Source of the DNA: Chryseobacterium sp. W4I1
GTDB lineage: Bacteria; Bacteroidota; Bacteroidia; Flavobacteriales; Weeksellaceae
Length of the DNA stretch: 64,000 bases
Reading direction: 5' to 3'
NCBI RefSeq assembly: GCF_030816115.1
Contig: NZ_JAUSXQ010000001.1
Coordinates: 1,922,001-1,986,000, forward strand
Both the position numbers and the translations under genes were made by a program. Below are positions 8,973-17,733 of this stretch, one piece after another; position 1 is the first letter of the stretch; every line of letters begins with the position of its first letter. The notes under the pieces were generated by a model. The model worked only from the letters and a program-made list of their open reading frames with translations. It made no database searches and was not told the origin of the DNA.

Positions 8973-9344
8973 TTACTGTTTTTTATCATGATTAATCAGC
9001 TTGATTGCATAGTACGTAAGCAGCGTTGTCAGGACAAAATAAGGGATGATAAAATGAAATTTATAGCCTGGAATCACTTCAAAGTTCAATTTCTTCCTGA
9101 TTAAGTACATCAAGCCGAATTTTAAAAGGATCAGGCCAATCACAGCCAAGCCTAAAAATTGTGGTACTACTCTATTAATTAAAATAACCAATGTAATCAT
9201 CAACATAAACATGACACTTAAAAAAAGATAAAATTTAACAATAATAATCTCATCTAAGTGAAAAACAAATTTCCAAAGGGAAAAATGAATCAAAAATGTT
9301 AAAAAAAATAATACCGTAACCAGGATATTAGGATTTACTTTCAT
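8973..9344 (-). CDS. Small membrane protein at the head of the atp operon (AtpI-like position)
   Basis: The ATG at 9344 gives a 123-residue protein with about four hydrophobic helices (residues 6-24, 33-55, 62-82 and 95-115) and few charges apart from the ends. Its position just before atpB matches where bacteria encode AtpI-type proteins that help assemble the c-ring. No sequence motif proves this. An in-frame TTG at 9377 upstream is a less likely start. Confidence 0.7.
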   Translation of the reverse strand: MKVNPNILVTVLFFLTFLIHFSLWKFVFHLDEIIIVKFYLFLSVMFMLMITLVILINRVVPQFLGLAVIGLILLKFGLMYLIRKKLNFEVIPGYKFHFIIPYFVLTTLLTYYAIKLINHDKKQ

Positions 9345-9396
9345 TATAAACTTGTTTTTGAACCTTGTCAACACCAAGGTTTATTTTAACTGATCG

Positions 9397-9404
9397 CAAA
9401 AATA
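9397..9404 (-). promoter_or_regulatory. -7 box for the atp operon leader gene
   Basis: TATTTTTG on the minus strand matches TAnnTTTG and lies about 53 bases before the 9344 start. No convincing -33 TTG is visible at the usual spacing. Confidence 0.45.
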
Positions 9405-9482
9405 GACTTTTTCTATCGTATATCCTTATGATTTGATTTTTATCATTTTTTCTATATATATAATATTACGTATCGTAAGACT

Positions 9483-9512
9483 TTGGATATGCCCAAAAAT
9501 TCCTTATTTTTG
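9483..9512 (+). promoter_or_regulatory. Promoter of ffh (TTG-N19-TATTTTTG)
   Basis: TTTGG at 9482-9486 followed by TATTTTTG at 9505-9512 fits both elements of the Bacteroidota primary sigma factor consensus. The ffh start codon is 23 bases downstream of the box. Confidence 0.65.
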
Positions 9513-9535
9513 CAAACCTATAATTTACAATACAT

Positions 9536-10897
9536 ATGTTTAATAGTTTACAGGATAAATTAGACAAGGCTCTACATAATATTTCCGGACGCGGAAAAAT
9601 CACAGAGATCAACGTAGCGGAAACCGTAAAGGAAATCCGTAGAGCGCTGGTAGATGCTGACGTTAACTATAAAGTTGCAAAAGATCTTACCAAAAGAGTT
9701 CAGGATAAAGCCTTAGGACAGAACGTTCTTACTTCCCTTACTCCGGGACAGCTGATGACGAAGATCGTTCATGACGAATTGGTAGATTTGATGGGAGGCT
9801 CTCAGGAAGGAATCAATCTTTCGGGAAAACCTTCTGTAATCCTTATTGCAGGTCTTCAGGGTTCGGGTAAAACCACTTTCTCCGGAAAACTGGCTCATTA
9901 TTTAAAAACAAAAAGAACTAAAAAGCCTTTATTGGTAGCTTGTGACGTTTATCGTCCGGCAGCAATTGACCAGCTTAAAGTACTGGGTGGCCAGATTGGA
10001 GTTCCGGTATTTACTGAAGAAGGCTCCACAAATCCTTCTACTATTGCTGAAAACGCAATCGCTTTTGCAAAGACAAACGGTCATGATGTAGTGATTGTCG
10101 ATACGGCAGGACGTCTTGCGATTGACGAGCAAATGATGAACGAGATCAAATCGGTACATTATTTCATTAAACCTAACGAAACTTTATTCGTAGTAGACTC
10201 CATGACGGGTCAGGATGCTGTAAATACGGCAAAAGCATTCAATGAGGCCTTAAATTTTGACGGTGTTGTTCTTACTAAACTAGACGGTGATACAAGAGGG
10301 GGTGCTGCTTTAACGATCCGTTCTGTAGTGGAGAAACCGATCAAGTTCATCTCTACCGGTGAGAAAATGGAAGCTTTGGATCTTTTCTATCCGGAAAGGA
10401 TGGCAGACAGAATCCTGGGAATGGGAGACGTTGTTTCCTTAGTAGAAAGAGCTCAAGAGCAGTTTGATGAAGAAGAAGCTAAAAAACTTCACAAGAAAAT
10501 TGCTAAAAACGAATTCGGTTTTGATGATTTCCTGAAGCAGATCAACCAGATCAAGAAGATGGGTAATATGAAAGATTTGATGGGGATGATTCCGGGAGTT
10601 GGAAAAGCAATCAAGGATGTTGAAATCAGTGATGATGCATTCAAACATATTGAAGCTATTATTTATTCTATGACTCCGGACGAGAGAAGAAGACCTTCTA
10701 TCATTAATTCTCAGAGAAAACAGAGAATTGCAAAAGGAGCAGGAAGAAAGATTGAAGATGTGAATCAGCTGATGAAACAGTTTGATCAGATGGGAAAAAT
10801 GATGAAGATGATGCAGGGACCACAGGGAAAACAGATGATGCAGATGATGAGCAAAATGCCAAACATGCCGGGAATGGGCGGAATGATGGGCAAATAA
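9536..10897 (+). CDS. ffh: Signal recognition particle protein Ffh
   Basis: GTPase of the signal recognition particle. It binds 4.5S RNA and signal sequences of nascent membrane proteins and docks with FtsY. The 453-residue protein has the N domain (1-90) and the NG GTPase with GLQGSGKTT at 106-114, DTAGR near 190 and TKLDGD near 247. It ends in a methionine-rich M domain (about 300-453, with MGGMMGK at the end). The SRP RNA gene is not in this window. It is transcribed alone and ends at a bidirectional terminator shared with the opposing beta-barrel gene. Confidence 0.98.
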   Translation: MFNSLQDKLDKALHNISGRGKITEINVAETVKEIRRALVDADVNYKVAKDLTKRVQDKALGQNVLTSLTPGQLMTKIVHDELVDLMGGSQEGINLSGKPSVILIAGLQGSGKTTFSGKLAHYLKTKRTKKPLLVACDVYRPAAIDQLKVLGGQIGVPVFTEEGSTNPSTIAENAIAFAKTNGHDVVIVDTAGRLAIDEQMMNEIKSVHYFIKPNETLFVVDSMTGQDAVNTAKAFNEALNFDGVVLTKLDGDTRGGAALTIRSVVEKPIKFISTGEKMEALDLFYPERMADRILGMGDVVSLVERAQEQFDEEEAKKLHKKIAKNEFGFDDFLKQINQIKKMGNMKDLMGMIPGVGKAIKDVEISDDAFKHIEAIIYSMTPDERRRPSIINSQRKQRIAKGAGRKIEDVNQLMKQFDQMGKMMKMMQGPQGKQMMQMMSKMPNMPGMGGMMGK

Positions 10898-10914
10898 TAT
10901 TACTTAAAATAAAG

Positions 10915-10945
10915 AAAACTCTCAGAATTTCTGAGAGTTTTTGTT
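10915..10945 (+). terminator. Bidirectional terminator between ffh and a beta-barrel gene
   Basis: AAAACTCTCAG (10915-10925) pairs perfectly with CTGAGAGTTTT (10931-10941) around a five-base loop. T-rich sequence follows, and A-rich sequence lies before it. It can serve both converging transcripts. Confidence 0.9.
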
Positions 10946-11599
10946 TTATTTGAATTTGTATCCTAATCCGATCTGGAAGAAATTCATCTTCAGTTTTTCG
11001 TCGTTCACAGGATCTTTAATCATATTCGTTAGTCCGAAACTGTAACGGGCATCTACAAATAATCCTTTGTATACGTTATAATCTGCCCCTAAAACCAAAC
11101 CGAATTCAGCAGACTTAAGGTTATCATCAAATGTCTTTTCCAGGAATTGCTCGCCTTCATTTACAGCCTGTGAATTTGCCATTCCTCCTGATACGTCAAT
11201 ATTTACTTTCGTGTTTGTTCTAAAACTCACAAAAGGTCCTGCGTATACCCCAAGTTCAGGAGTAGCATAATATCTTGCAGTTACAGGAACTACAATTCTG
11301 TTGAAATTGAATTTTTCTGTAACGGTAACTCCCATTGTTGAAACTTCAGCTTTTCCACCCAGATTTGCGTACTGAACTTCTCCCTGTACGGCAAATTTAT
11401 TATTGAATTGATGTTCTACCAAAGCGCCTACATAGAAACCTGATTTAGATTTCAAACCTCCGCTTACCCCCTCAAATGCATCAAGATCGTCATTTGAATT
11501 TAGTTTTGATAATGCATATCCTGCTTTTACACCGAATTTTGTCTGTGCATTGATTCCTGCGCAAAAAGCAAGAGCTGATGCTAATAAGATTTTTTTCAT
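10946..11599 (-). CDS. Outer-membrane beta-barrel protein, porin-like (OMP_b-brl_2 type)
   Basis: A 217-residue exported protein. A signal peptide (residues 1-18, ending INAQ) precedes TKFGVKAGYALSKL, the typical opening of the small beta-barrel family. Alternating hydrophobic strands follow, and the end FFQIGLGYKFK resembles an outer-membrane insertion signal with a terminal aromatic residue. It is clearly related to the 13425-14090 gene (same GVKAGY start, GALVEH, FALQGEV-like and LxVGxGxKF end). No specific substrate can be assigned. Confidence 0.85.
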   Translation of the reverse strand: MKKILLASALAFCAGINAQTKFGVKAGYALSKLNSNDDLDAFEGVSGGLKSKSGFYVGALVEHQFNNKFAVQGEVQYANLGGKAEVSTMGVTVTEKFNFNRIVVPVTARYYATPELGVYAGPFVSFRTNTKVNIDVSGGMANSQAVNEGEQFLEKTFDDNLKSAEFGLVLGADYNVYKGLFVDARYSFGLTNMIKDPVNDEKLKMNFFQIGLGYKFK

Positions 11600-11633
11600 G
11601 ATTATTTTTTTAAAATTGTTTTTAAAGATAAAA

Positions 11634-11656
11634 AAGCCCTAAAATAATTAGGGCTT
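11634..11656 (-). terminator. Terminator of the 11682-12332 gene
   Basis: AAGCCCTAA (11634-11642) pairs with TTAGGGCTT (11648-11656). A plus-strand A run to the left provides the U tract for minus-strand RNA. Confidence 0.8.
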
Positions 11657-11681
11657 CTATGTTTACAAATGTGTTTGTTAA

Positions 11682-12332
11682 TTACTTAGCAAATACATAT
11701 TTAACTCCGAAATTTACAGCTGATAAGTTCAAACCGAACTTGTAGTTGTTTACACTTTTAGCACCATCAGTATCAAATTTAGAAGTGTTGTATCCAAATT
11801 CACCAATAGTAGCTTCAATGCTCCAGTTTTTGTTCAAGAAATAATCCAAACCTGGCTTAACGTTAACTCCGATTGAAGTATAGTTAGCTTTTGTAGATGT
11901 AGAAGCAGTAGTAGTTGTACCACCGATAGTTGTAGTTGAAGTACCTTCTTCTTTAACTTGACCAAACTCCATTGGAACTTCTAATTGACCGAAGATATAT
12001 AATTTGTCAGCAATAGTCCAGTATTTTCTTACGAATGGAGCTACAACAAATGCAGATTCAGTATTTTTAACTTCAGAAACAATCAGAGAATTATTTGTAG
12101 TTTCTGTAGTTTTGTCACTTTTATAACCAACACCTAAACCAACAGCTAAGTTAGTTCCTACAAAATATCCTACAGTTGGAAGAACTTTAAAGCTTTCAAC
12201 TTTAGAATCGTCATTATTGTTCTCTTTTTGAGAATAACCTACTTGTCCTGAAATATAAGTTGTTCCTTTTGCAATCTGAGCATTAGATAAACCGAAAAGT
12301 GCTACAGCACCAGCTAATACTAATTTTTTCAT
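11682..12332 (-). CDS. Outer-membrane beta-barrel protein
   Basis: A 216-residue exported protein: signal peptide ending LSNAQ (residue 19), then an opening strand TTYISGQVGYSQ. Beta-strand repeats follow, along with a serine/threonine-rich loop near residues 130-150 (TSTTTIGGTTTTASTST), which would be surface exposed. It ends in VNFGVKYVFAK. It resembles the other three barrels here only in architecture. The -7 box TAAATTTG at 12362-12369 lies about 30 bases upstream of the start. Confidence 0.82.
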   Translation of the reverse strand: MKKLVLAGAVALFGLSNAQIAKGTTYISGQVGYSQKENNNDDSKVESFKVLPTVGYFVGTNLAVGLGVGYKSDKTTETTNNSLIVSEVKNTESAFVVAPFVRKYWTIADKLYIFGQLEVPMEFGQVKEEGTSTTTIGGTTTTASTSTKANYTSIGVNVKPGLDYFLNKNWSIEATIGEFGYNTSKFDTDGAKSVNNYKFGLNLSAVNFGVKYVFAK

Positions 12333-12361
12333 TTTATAATAATTTTAATACTTTCTGAGGG

Positions 12362-12369
12362 CAAATTTA
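12362..12369 (-). promoter_or_regulatory. -7 box for the 11682-12332 beta-barrel gene
   Basis: TAAATTTG on the minus strand, an exact TAnnTTTG match, lies 29 bases before the start codon. No clear -33 element is visible. Confidence 0.5.
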
Positions 12370-12745
12370 CAGTGGGTTCTGCGAATATTAAAATTTGTTA
12401 ATGTGATTAATATCATTGATGAACATTGAGTTTTTTCGGAAATAAAATGCAGCAATAACGACATTTTGATTATTTCACAATATTTAGAATCAAAAAACTA
12501 CAATTTATCAACAGGAGCGAAATATACTTAACTTTTTAAATTTAACGTTTTTTACAAATTTCTAATTATATAGTCATTATTATTAATCTTTACATCTTAA
12601 AACGTTAATATTTAAGGAATTAGTCTTAAAATTAAACATTTATTTATAAATTGAGATAATTATTCTCCTCTCCTTTATTAAACATACTGATCTATCTAAA
12701 ATATCCTATCGGATCAGATATTTATTTAAGATAATATATACAAAA
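12370..12745. other. AT-rich intergenic stretch without a gene
   Basis: About 375 bases of very AT-rich sequence between two beta-barrel genes. It contains no reading frame of credible length. A CTGATC/GATCAG inverted pair near 12690-12717 flanks a 20-base spacer and is the only structured feature. It probably contains the upstream control region of the left gene. Confidence 0.5.
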
Positions 12746-12767
12746 ACTCCGGCCAAAAAGCCGGAGT
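12746..12767 (-). terminator. Terminator of the 12792-13289 gene
   Basis: ACTCCGGC (12746-12753) pairs perfectly with GCCGGAGT (12760-12767) around a six-base loop. It is preceded by AAAAA on the plus strand, which becomes the U tract of minus-strand RNA. Confidence 0.88.
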
Positions 12768-12791
12768 CCAGTGTATTATTTTATGATCTTT

Positions 12792-13289
12792 TTATTTCAG
12801 GAAGAAATTGTAGCCAATATTTACTGCTCCAACATTCCAGCTTACTCTGTAAGGTCCAAAATCACGCTTGTTACTGATCGTCTGATATCCTAAATAAAGT
12901 TCACCTTTAGACATTTGGTATCCAAATTTAGGCTGAGCGTAGAAACCACCGTCTACTCCATCTTTTGTGGAAATTCCGTATCCAAGGTCTAAACCTACAA
13001 AAATAGGCGCTCCAGAAAATCTGTATTTTCCGGAAACTGCTACAGGAATAAATCCGAAATCATCAAAATTATCTTTTCCGAAGAAATGAGAATATCCAGT
13101 GGTAACCCCAAGATCCAATCCTTTTGTAATATTCCACATGTAGGCAGCATCCACTCCTAATGTAAACGAAGAAGCATCACCAGCATCACCAACAGGAATA
13201 CCAATATGTCCACCTAATTTAAACCCTTCCTGCGCTTGTGCCGCACCACCTAATAGCGCAAAAGCACCTAGTAAAAATAGTTTTTTCAT
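12792..13289 (-). CDS. Small outer-membrane beta-barrel protein
   Basis: A 165-residue exported protein when started at the ATG at 13289. The signal peptide MKKLFLLGAFALLGGAAQAQ precedes a glycine- and aromatic-rich barrel of about eight strands, ending VNIGYNFFLK. A TTG start at 13316 would place the start inside a TAATTTTG -7 box (13316-13323), so the ATG is preferred. It has an OmpW- or lipid-A-deacylase-like size, but no catalytic motif is visible. Confidence 0.8.
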   Translation of the reverse strand: MKKLFLLGAFALLGGAAQAQEGFKLGGHIGIPVGDAGDASSFTLGVDAAYMWNITKGLDLGVTTGYSHFFGKDNFDDFGFIPVAVSGKYRFSGAPIFVGLDLGYGISTKDGVDGGFYAQPKFGYQMSKGELYLGYQTISNKRDFGPYRVSWNVGAVNIGYNFFLK

Positions 13290-13380
13290 TATTTTAAATA
13301 GTTTGATTGATACCACAAAATTACTAATTATTTTATTATTAACATAAAATTAACAATGCACATTTACAATAACAAAAAAA

Positions 13381-13398
13381 CGGGACAAAATTGCCCCG
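13381..13398 (-). terminator. Terminator of the 13425-14090 gene
   Basis: CGGGACAA pairs with TTGCCCCG with one internal mismatch. It is preceded by an A run on the plus strand that gives a U tract on minus-strand RNA. Confidence 0.65.
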
Positions 13399-13424
13399 CT
13401 GTATTTTTATAAGTTCTTAAAGAA

Positions 13425-14090
13425 TTAGTTTCCTCCGAATTTAAAACCAACACCTACCTGAAGGAAGCTGTTAGTCAGTTTTCCGTCTCCGGAATCCTTA
13501 GCTAAATTAGAAACTCCCATATTGTATCTTGCATCAAAGAACAAGCCGTTTTCCAATGCATATTCTGCACCAAGGAAAGGAGCTATATTTAATGTATTTG
13601 TCTGATCTTTGATATCTCTTTCATCATCCGCAGAAATTTCAAATCCAGGAATCATTCCTAATCCAAGATCTGCTACCGTCTTCGTTTTTGCAGAAATAAT
13701 AAGTCCGAAACTTGCCCCTGCAGAAACTGATAAGGCTTCAGTAATAAAGTATTTAGCAGAAACCGGAATTAAAATAGTTCCGAAAGTCGTTTTATTCTTA
13801 ATATTAAAGAATGTACCTGCATCGTCCTCATCTTCTACTCTTTCATTAATCTTACCTCCTAGTGGTGAGTATAAAACTTCCCCCTGAAGAGCAAATTTAT
13901 CACTTAGCTTATGCTCTACTAAAGCACCTGCATAAAAAGTGTGTGAAGGATCTGTACTTTCAGAATTCCCTCCGTCTTTAAATTTCAAAGTAGAAAGTGA
14001 GTAACCGGCTTTAACCCCGAATCTTGTTTCTTGAGCGCTGAGATTTGCGCTTACAACAGCCGCTGCTGCAATAAGTAGAATTTTTTTCAT
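13425..14090 (-). CDS. Outer-membrane beta-barrel protein, porin-like (OMP_b-brl_2 type)
   Basis: A 221-residue exported protein: signal peptide ending LSAQ (residue 19), then ETRFGVKAGYSLSTL. Strands and acidic loops (EDEDDAG near 95, SADDERDIKD near 160) alternate, and the end is LQVGVGFKFGGN. It is the closest paralogue in the window of 10946-11599, sharing the GVKAGY opening, a GALVEHKL strand, FALQGEVLYSPLGGK and a FFDARYN strand. A -7 box TAGTTTTG lies at 14112-14119. Confidence 0.85.
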   Translation of the reverse strand: MKKILLIAAAAVVSANLSAQETRFGVKAGYSLSTLKFKDGGNSESTDPSHTFYAGALVEHKLSDKFALQGEVLYSPLGGKINERVEDEDDAGTFFNIKNKTTFGTILIPVSAKYFITEALSVSAGASFGLIISAKTKTVADLGLGMIPGFEISADDERDIKDQTNTLNIAPFLGAEYALENGLFFDARYNMGVSNLAKDSGDGKLTNSFLQVGVGFKFGGN

Positions 14091-14209
14091 GATTTTCTTT
14101 TAGTTCGGCCACAAAACTAAGCCTTTTTTTCAAAATACCAAATTTTCATGAAATTAATTCTCACAAGAAAGAAGTTCTCTGCTACTTATTTATAATCAGG
14201 AATAAAAGT

Positions 14210-15166
14210 TTAATCTTTCAGTCTCTTATCTTCCTCGTTATACGCTAAAATAATCTTCTTTACAACAGGATGTCTTACAACATCTTCTTCTGTAAGGTGT
14301 ACAAATCCGATTTCTTTAACATCTTTTAAAATTCTCATGGCTTCTTTCAAACCCGACTGTTGTTTTGGCGGTAAATCGATCTGAGTCGGGTCACCTGTAA
14401 TAATGAACTTTGCATTCATTCCCATTCTGGTGAGAAACATTTTCATCTGAGCATGTGTTGTATTTTGAGCTTCATCAAGAATTACAAAGGCATCATCCAG
14501 TGTACGTCCTCTCATAAAGGCAAGCGGAGCCACTTCAATAACCTTTTTCTCCATAAAACCTTCGAGTTTTTCATGAGGGATCATATCTCTTAAGGCATCG
14601 TAAAGAGGCTGTAAATAAGGATCCAGCTTTTCCTTCAGGTCTCCGGGAAGAAATCCTAAACTCTCCCCTGCTTCCACGGCTGGTCTTGTCAGTACAATTC
14701 TCTTAACCTCTTTATCTCTCAAAGCTCTGGCAGCCAAAGCCACACTCGTATATGTTTTCCCAGTTCCCGCAGGTCCGATGGCAAAAACCATATCTTTTTT
14801 CTCCGTTTCTTTAACCAGTCTTTTAAGGTTGGTTGTTTTGGCTTTGATGATCTTGCCATTGACTCCTTTTACAATAATATCCTGATCGAAAATCAGATGT
14901 TTTTCATTCTCATCCTTGATATTAAGGACATTTTCAACATCTTTCAGAGCAATAGAATTGTTTTCAGAGATGAATTTTACAATATCATCCAGTTTTAGTT
15001 TAAATATATCCAAAGCCTCCTGATTACCCATCGCAAAGATAAAATGATCTCTTCCGGTGATCTTAAGCGTAGGAAAGCTTGATTTTAATAGATTGAAATA
15101 TTGATTATTAACGCCATAGAAGGTCTTTACATCGACATCTTCCAAATCATATGTTAATTCGAACAT
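14210..15166 (-). CDS. phoH: PhoH family ATPase
   Basis: PhoH/YbeZ-type cytoplasmic ATPase, thought to act in RNA metabolism with the endoribonuclease YbeY in other bacteria. The 318-residue protein has a KH-like N-terminal part (1-110) and an ATPase domain with GPAGTGKTYTS (131-141). It also has the LTRPAVEAGESLGFLPGD segment, the Walker B DEAQN near 232 and the sensor TGDPTQIDLP near 258. No ybeY is adjacent here. The start at 15166 is the only good ATG. Confidence 0.95.
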   Translation of the reverse strand: MFELTYDLEDVDVKTFYGVNNQYFNLLKSSFPTLKITGRDHFIFAMGNQEALDIFKLKLDDIVKFISENNSIALKDVENVLNIKDENEKHLIFDQDIIVKGVNGKIIKAKTTNLKRLVKETEKKDMVFAIGPAGTGKTYTSVALAARALRDKEVKRIVLTRPAVEAGESLGFLPGDLKEKLDPYLQPLYDALRDMIPHEKLEGFMEKKVIEVAPLAFMRGRTLDDAFVILDEAQNTTHAQMKMFLTRMGMNAKFIITGDPTQIDLPPKQQSGLKEAMRILKDVKEIGFVHLTEEDVVRHPVVKKIILAYNEEDKRLKD

Positions 15167-15264
15167 GCAGTACTTTATTTTTATTAGATTTTAAAATTAA
15201 AGCTTTTTTTCAAATTTAGATCAATTCTTTTCTACAATCTTTCGGGCTTTCTTTTTATTTTAAA

Positions 15265-15272
15265 TAACTTTG
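15265..15272 (+). promoter_or_regulatory. -7 box upstream of the DUF62 gene
   Basis: TAACTTTG matches TAnnTTTG exactly, 31 bases before the start codon. It sits in the short region divergent from phoH. Confidence 0.5.
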
Positions 15273-15303
15273 CAGTAAACACTATTTATTCTACCATCAA
15301 TTC

Positions 15304-16131
15304 ATGTCAATTATTACCCTTACTTCGGATTTCGGAAATTTAGATTACAGAGTAGCCGCTGTGAAAGGCAAGATTCTGTCTCTAAATCCGGAGGTAAATA
15401 TTGTTGATATAACCCATGATATCCCGGCATTCAATCTTATACAGACCTCTTATATTGTTCGGAATGCATATAAATATTTCCCTAAAGGTACTATTCACAT
15501 CCTGTCTGTAGACAGTTTTTACCATAGATCCAGAAAAAATATACTTTACAAAGCAGACGGCTATTATTTTCTGGCAGCCGATAACGGCCTTTTAAGCCTT
15601 CTGTTTTTTGATATAAAACCTGAAGCTATTTACGAGATCACTTTAAACAGCCGTTTTGATGATGTAGTCAACTTTACGTCAACCGATGTTTTTGTTCCTG
15701 CAGCTGTGCATCTGGCCAACGGTGGGCTTCCGGAAGTTATAGGAAGGAAAATAGATCATGTAAAACAGCTTTTGTTTCCAAAACCGGTTTTCAATGAATC
15801 TGAAAAGATGATCATTGGCGAAGTAACCTATATTGATAATTTCGGAAATATAATCTCAAATATCAGTAAAGACTTTTTTGAAAGCAGTGGTAAAGGCAAT
15901 GAAGGTTTTACTATAAAATTCAGAAATTTAACACTTTCAAGAGTATTTTCAAGTCATACGGAAGTAGTTTCTGACTGGGACAGGGAAACAGAATTCCACG
16001 GACAGTCTGCAGCGATCTTCAATGACAGTCAGCTATTGGAGCTTACCATTTATAAAGGAAGCAAGAAAAACGGGGCTAAAAGCCTGTTTGGGCTCAATGT
16101 AGGCGAGAATATTTACGTTGAATTCGTCTAA
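15304..16131 (+). CDS. SAM hydroxide adenosyltransferase (DUF62)
   Basis: This family hydrolyses S-adenosylmethionine to adenosine and methionine using a water-derived hydroxide. The 275-residue protein opens with TLTSDFGNLDYRVAAVKG (residues 5-22), the family's nucleotide-binding start. It contains VDITHDIPAFN, LAADNGLLS and a second domain with GEVTYIDNFGNIISNI (near 178). These signatures identify the family, but its physiological purpose is unclear in most bacteria. It is monocistronic and divergent from phoH. Confidence 0.92.
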   Translation: MSIITLTSDFGNLDYRVAAVKGKILSLNPEVNIVDITHDIPAFNLIQTSYIVRNAYKYFPKGTIHILSVDSFYHRSRKNILYKADGYYFLAADNGLLSLLFFDIKPEAIYEITLNSRFDDVVNFTSTDVFVPAAVHLANGGLPEVIGRKIDHVKQLLFPKPVFNESEKMIIGEVTYIDNFGNIISNISKDFFESSGKGNEGFTIKFRNLTLSRVFSSHTEVVSDWDRETEFHGQSAAIFNDSQLLELTIYKGSKKNGAKSLFGLNVGENIYVEFV

Positions 16132-16166
16132 GATTATATATTTCATAAAAAAACCGATTTTTTTTA

Positions 16167-16174
16167 TATATTTG
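16167..16174 (+). promoter_or_regulatory. -7 box upstream of the E2 acyltransferase gene
   Basis: TATATTTG, an exact TAnnTTTG match, lies 20 bases before the start codon at 16195. Confidence 0.5.
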
Positions 16175-16194
16175 TCAAAATCTAAAAATTAAAA

Positions 16195-17514
16195 ATGGCA
16201 GAATACAAATTATTGCTTCCTTCCATGGGAGAAGGTGTTATGGAAGCGACAATTATCACTTGGTTATTTAATGAAGGTGATAATGTAAAAGAGGATGATT
16301 CCGTAGTAGAAATTGCAACAGATAAGGTAGATTCAGACGTTCCGACACCAGTTTCGGGGAAAATTGTAAAGATCCTGAAACAGAAGGACGAAGTTGCTAA
16401 AGTGGGTGAAGCCATTGCTATTTTAGAAATTGAAGGAGAAGGCGGAAATACAGCTTCTGAAGAAGTGAAAACTGAAACTCCTGCTTCATCTCCGGATGCC
16501 GATACATTAAAAGCCATCGAAGAGCCTCTAAACCCTACGGCTACTTCACATGTAGAATTTTCAGGAGACCTTTACCTATCACCTCTTGTAAAATCTATTG
16601 CTCAGCAGGAAAACATTTCTGAAACTGAACTGAAATCTATTAAAGGAAGCGGTTTAGAAGGAAGAATTACAAAAGAAGATATATTAGCCTACGTTTCCAG
16701 TAGAGGAAACCAACCGGCTCAACAAGCGGTTTCTACACAAGCAGCAGCTCCTGTAGCCGCAAAAACTCCGGTTTCAGCACCAGCTTCTACCGTTTCTGTG
16801 GCAGCAGGTGACGAGATCATCCCGATGGACAGAATGAGGAAGATCATTGCTGAAAACATGGTGAAAGCAAAACAAATTGCTCCACACGTGACCTCTTTCA
16901 TTGAAACAGACGTTACCAACGTTGTAAAATGGAGAAACAAGCATAAAGATATCTTCGAAAAACGTGAGGGCGAAAAACTTACTTTCATGCCGATTTTCGT
17001 GAAAGCTATTGTGAAAGCTATTCAGGATTTCCCAATGATCAATGTTTCTTTAAATGGGGACAACATTATTAAAAAGAAAAACATCAATATCGGTATGGCA
17101 ACTGCTTTACCAGATGGAAACCTAATCGTTCCAGTTATTAAAAATGCTGACCAATTGTCACTTTCAGGTCTTGCAAAAGCTATTAACGATTTGGCTTACA
17201 GAGCAAGAAATAAAAAACTAAGACCGGAAGATACTCAGGGAGCAACGTATACGATCTCTAATGTAGGAAGCTTCGGAAACCTTATGGGTACGCCAATTAT
17301 TCCTCAACCTCAGGTGGCAATTATAGCAATCGGAGCGATCGTTAAAAAACCTGCAGTTCTTGAAACTAAAGATGGTGATGTAATTGCTATCCGTCAGCTG
17401 ATGTTTATGTCTCACTCTTATGACCACAGAGTGGTAGATGGATCTTTAGGCGGAATGATGCTGAAACATGTTCACGATTATCTTCAGAACTGGGATCTGA
17501 ATACAGAAATATAA
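16195..17514 (+). CDS. Dihydrolipoamide acyltransferase (E2) of a 2-oxo acid dehydrogenase, probably branched-chain type
   Basis: Core E2 subunit that carries lipoyl-bound acyl groups to CoA. The 439-residue protein has a lipoyl domain (1-80) with the lipoylated lysine in EIATDKVDSDVPT (near residue 43). A peripheral-subunit-binding domain follows (about 122-160, SPLVKSIAQQ...GRITKEDIL), then an Ala/Pro linker. The catalytic domain has SHSYDHRVVDG near 409. The complete opening MGEGVMEATIITWL with DSDVPTP resembles branched-chain or general E2 proteins rather than OdhB, which lies at 31784. E1 and E3 genes are not next to it. Confidence 0.88.
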   Translation: MAEYKLLLPSMGEGVMEATIITWLFNEGDNVKEDDSVVEIATDKVDSDVPTPVSGKIVKILKQKDEVAKVGEAIAILEIEGEGGNTASEEVKTETPASSPDADTLKAIEEPLNPTATSHVEFSGDLYLSPLVKSIAQQENISETELKSIKGSGLEGRITKEDILAYVSSRGNQPAQQAVSTQAAAPVAAKTPVSAPASTVSVAAGDEIIPMDRMRKIIAENMVKAKQIAPHVTSFIETDVTNVVKWRNKHKDIFEKREGEKLTFMPIFVKAIVKAIQDFPMINVSLNGDNIIKKKNINIGMATALPDGNLIVPVIKNADQLSLSGLAKAINDLAYRARNKKLRPEDTQGATYTISNVGSFGNLMGTPIIPQPQVAIIAIGAIVKKPAVLETKDGDVIAIRQLMFMSHSYDHRVVDGSLGGMMLKHVHDYLQNWDLNTEI

Positions 17515-17541
17515 CAACATTAACCAATAATCTAAATAAGG

Positions 17542-17733
17542 ATGAAAAACGCAACATTACTTGCTATAATTTCTCTTGGAGCTATTATCCTAATAGATCT
17601 TATTCAGATTATTATGAGTTTTTTCGATTTCTATTCGATGAACTTATTTAGATTATTTGGTGTTTTGAACCTGATTGCTTTTATTGGTTTAGTACCATTC
17701 TTTGTGACCTTATACAATAAGCAGAAAGAATGA
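17542..17733 (+). CDS. Tiny two-helix membrane protein of unknown function
   Basis: A 63-residue protein with two hydrophobic helices (about residues 5-27 and 34-57) and a basic tail (YNKQKE). No family recognised. It starts 27 bases after the E2 gene and its stop overlaps the start of the next gene (ATGA), so the three are probably co-transcribed and the two small genes translationally coupled. Confidence 0.65.
   Translation: MKNATLLAIISLGAIILIDLIQIIMSFFDFYSMNLFRLFGVLNLIAFIGLVPFFVTLYNKQKE

Noticed and set aside
13289..13316. Longer start of the beta-barrel gene at 13316
   Set aside because: The TTG would lie in a TAATTTTG -7 box. The ATG at 13289 starts a perfect signal peptide.
16182..16517. 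111-residue minus-strand frame over the E2 lipoyl domain
   Set aside because: Antisense of a strong coding region. It is rich in Ser and Thr only because the E2 linker is repetitive.
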